64,000 nucleotides of DNA, from positions 3,410,001 to 3,474,000 of the forward strand of contig NZ_CP048711.1 in assembly GCF_010669285.1 (NCBI RefSeq). The letters are read 5' to 3'. Of the stretch, positions 63,793 to 64,000 are shown piece by piece; position 1 is the first letter of the stretch, and every line of letters starts with the position of its first letter. This DNA comes from Kineobactrum salinum. GTDB lineage: Bacteria; Pseudomonadota; Gammaproteobacteria; Pseudomonadales; Halieaceae. A program made the translations under genes and the position numbers. The notes beneath the pieces were generated by a model that did no database searches, was not told the origin of the DNA, and saw nothing but the letters and a program-made list of their open reading frames with translations.

Positions 63793-64000
63793 CACTGCGT
63801 CCCTCCCGTGGCGCTGGCGGGCCGCTGCAGGTGCCAGTCGGACAGTCGCTGCAGCTGATGACCGACGTTGAGGAGGCGCGATTCCTCGAAATGGCGGCCA
63901 ATCAGCTGCAGGCCCACGGGCCGCCCCTGCACCAGTCCGGTCGGCAGGGACATGCCCGGCAGCCCGGCCAGGTTGACCGCCAGGGTATAGGCATCTTCCA
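63792..64000 (-). CDS. gatA: GatA C-terminus, cut by the window edge
   Basis: The minus strand from the window edge reads [20 protein letters not shown], then [16 protein letters not shown] and [12 protein letters not shown], the C-terminal end of the amidase subunit GatA. The catalytic Ser-Ser-Lys triad lies outside the window. The stop overlaps the gatB start by one base. Confidence 0.9.
   Translation of the reverse strand, partial: EDAYTLAVNLAGLPGMSLPTGLVQGRPVGLQLIGRHFEESRLLNVGHQLQRLSDWHLQRPASATGGTQ

Noticed and set aside
1-64000. CRISPR array
   Set aside because: No regularly spaced direct repeats of 24-40 bases were seen; the repeats present are palindromic elements or att sites.

Overview
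The window looks like a GC-rich gammaproteobacterial chromosome with a mobile island inserted in it. The right part carries a conserved gammaproteobacterial housekeeping block: ychF, pth, rplY/ctc, prs, tRNA-Gln, ispE, lolB, a TPR lipoprotein, hemA, prfA, prmC, a moeB-like gene, rhlB, cysZ, an Smr-domain gene and gatB/gatA. Gene order resembles Pseudomonas and its marine relatives. I cannot name the genus; a Halieaceae-like marine bacterium is only a guess.

Layout. 1-8.5 kb: accessory chromosomal genes (DUF819 membrane protein, ornithine-cyclodeaminase-like enzyme, a dipeptidase/phosphatase chimeric pseudogene, a VOC protein, an ArsR regulator with three AHSA1-type genes and a PhnB-like gene, an NTF2-like and a DUF899 protein). 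8.5-42.4 kb: a putative integrative island of about 33.8 kb between an 84-bp imperfect direct repeat whose right copy is the 3' half of an intact elongator tRNA-Met. The integrase and an AlpA-like gene lie next to the tRNA, as in tRNA-targeting islands. 42.4-64 kb: core chromosome, including aguA/aguB and a beta-propeller gene with its probable regulator.

The island has three parts. Its left end holds defence-type genes: an AbiEi/AbiEii pair, an IS1182-family element, a 3'-truncated SIR2 gene and a decayed second AbiEi copy. The middle (about 14.8-39 kb) is almost wholly nitrogen-oxide biology: two nnrS genes, nnrU, DUF488, a cytochrome c'-like protein, hemerythrin-type proteins, a Nitrosomonas-type nirK operon with two cytochromes c and an NcgA-like multicopper oxidase that runs on into a TonB receptor, a PepSY protein and NnrS, and a divergent norR. 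A near-consensus sigma-54 promoter sits in the nirK-norR gap, an NsrR-like palindrome near 17.5 kb and a perfect FNR/Dnr box near 37.9 kb. Passengers of unclear role are a P450 and an orphan SdhB translationally coupled to a DUF6448 protein. I see no NO reductase. The right end holds two tyrosine recombinases of different families, one frameshifted.

Several genes, including the essential ispE, are broken by single-base shifts in or near short homopolymers. Some apparent pseudogenes are therefore probably sequencing errors. Two nearly identical palindromic elements of about 150 bp, in opposite orientation, flank the moeB-to-smr block at 57.2 and 61.9 kb.
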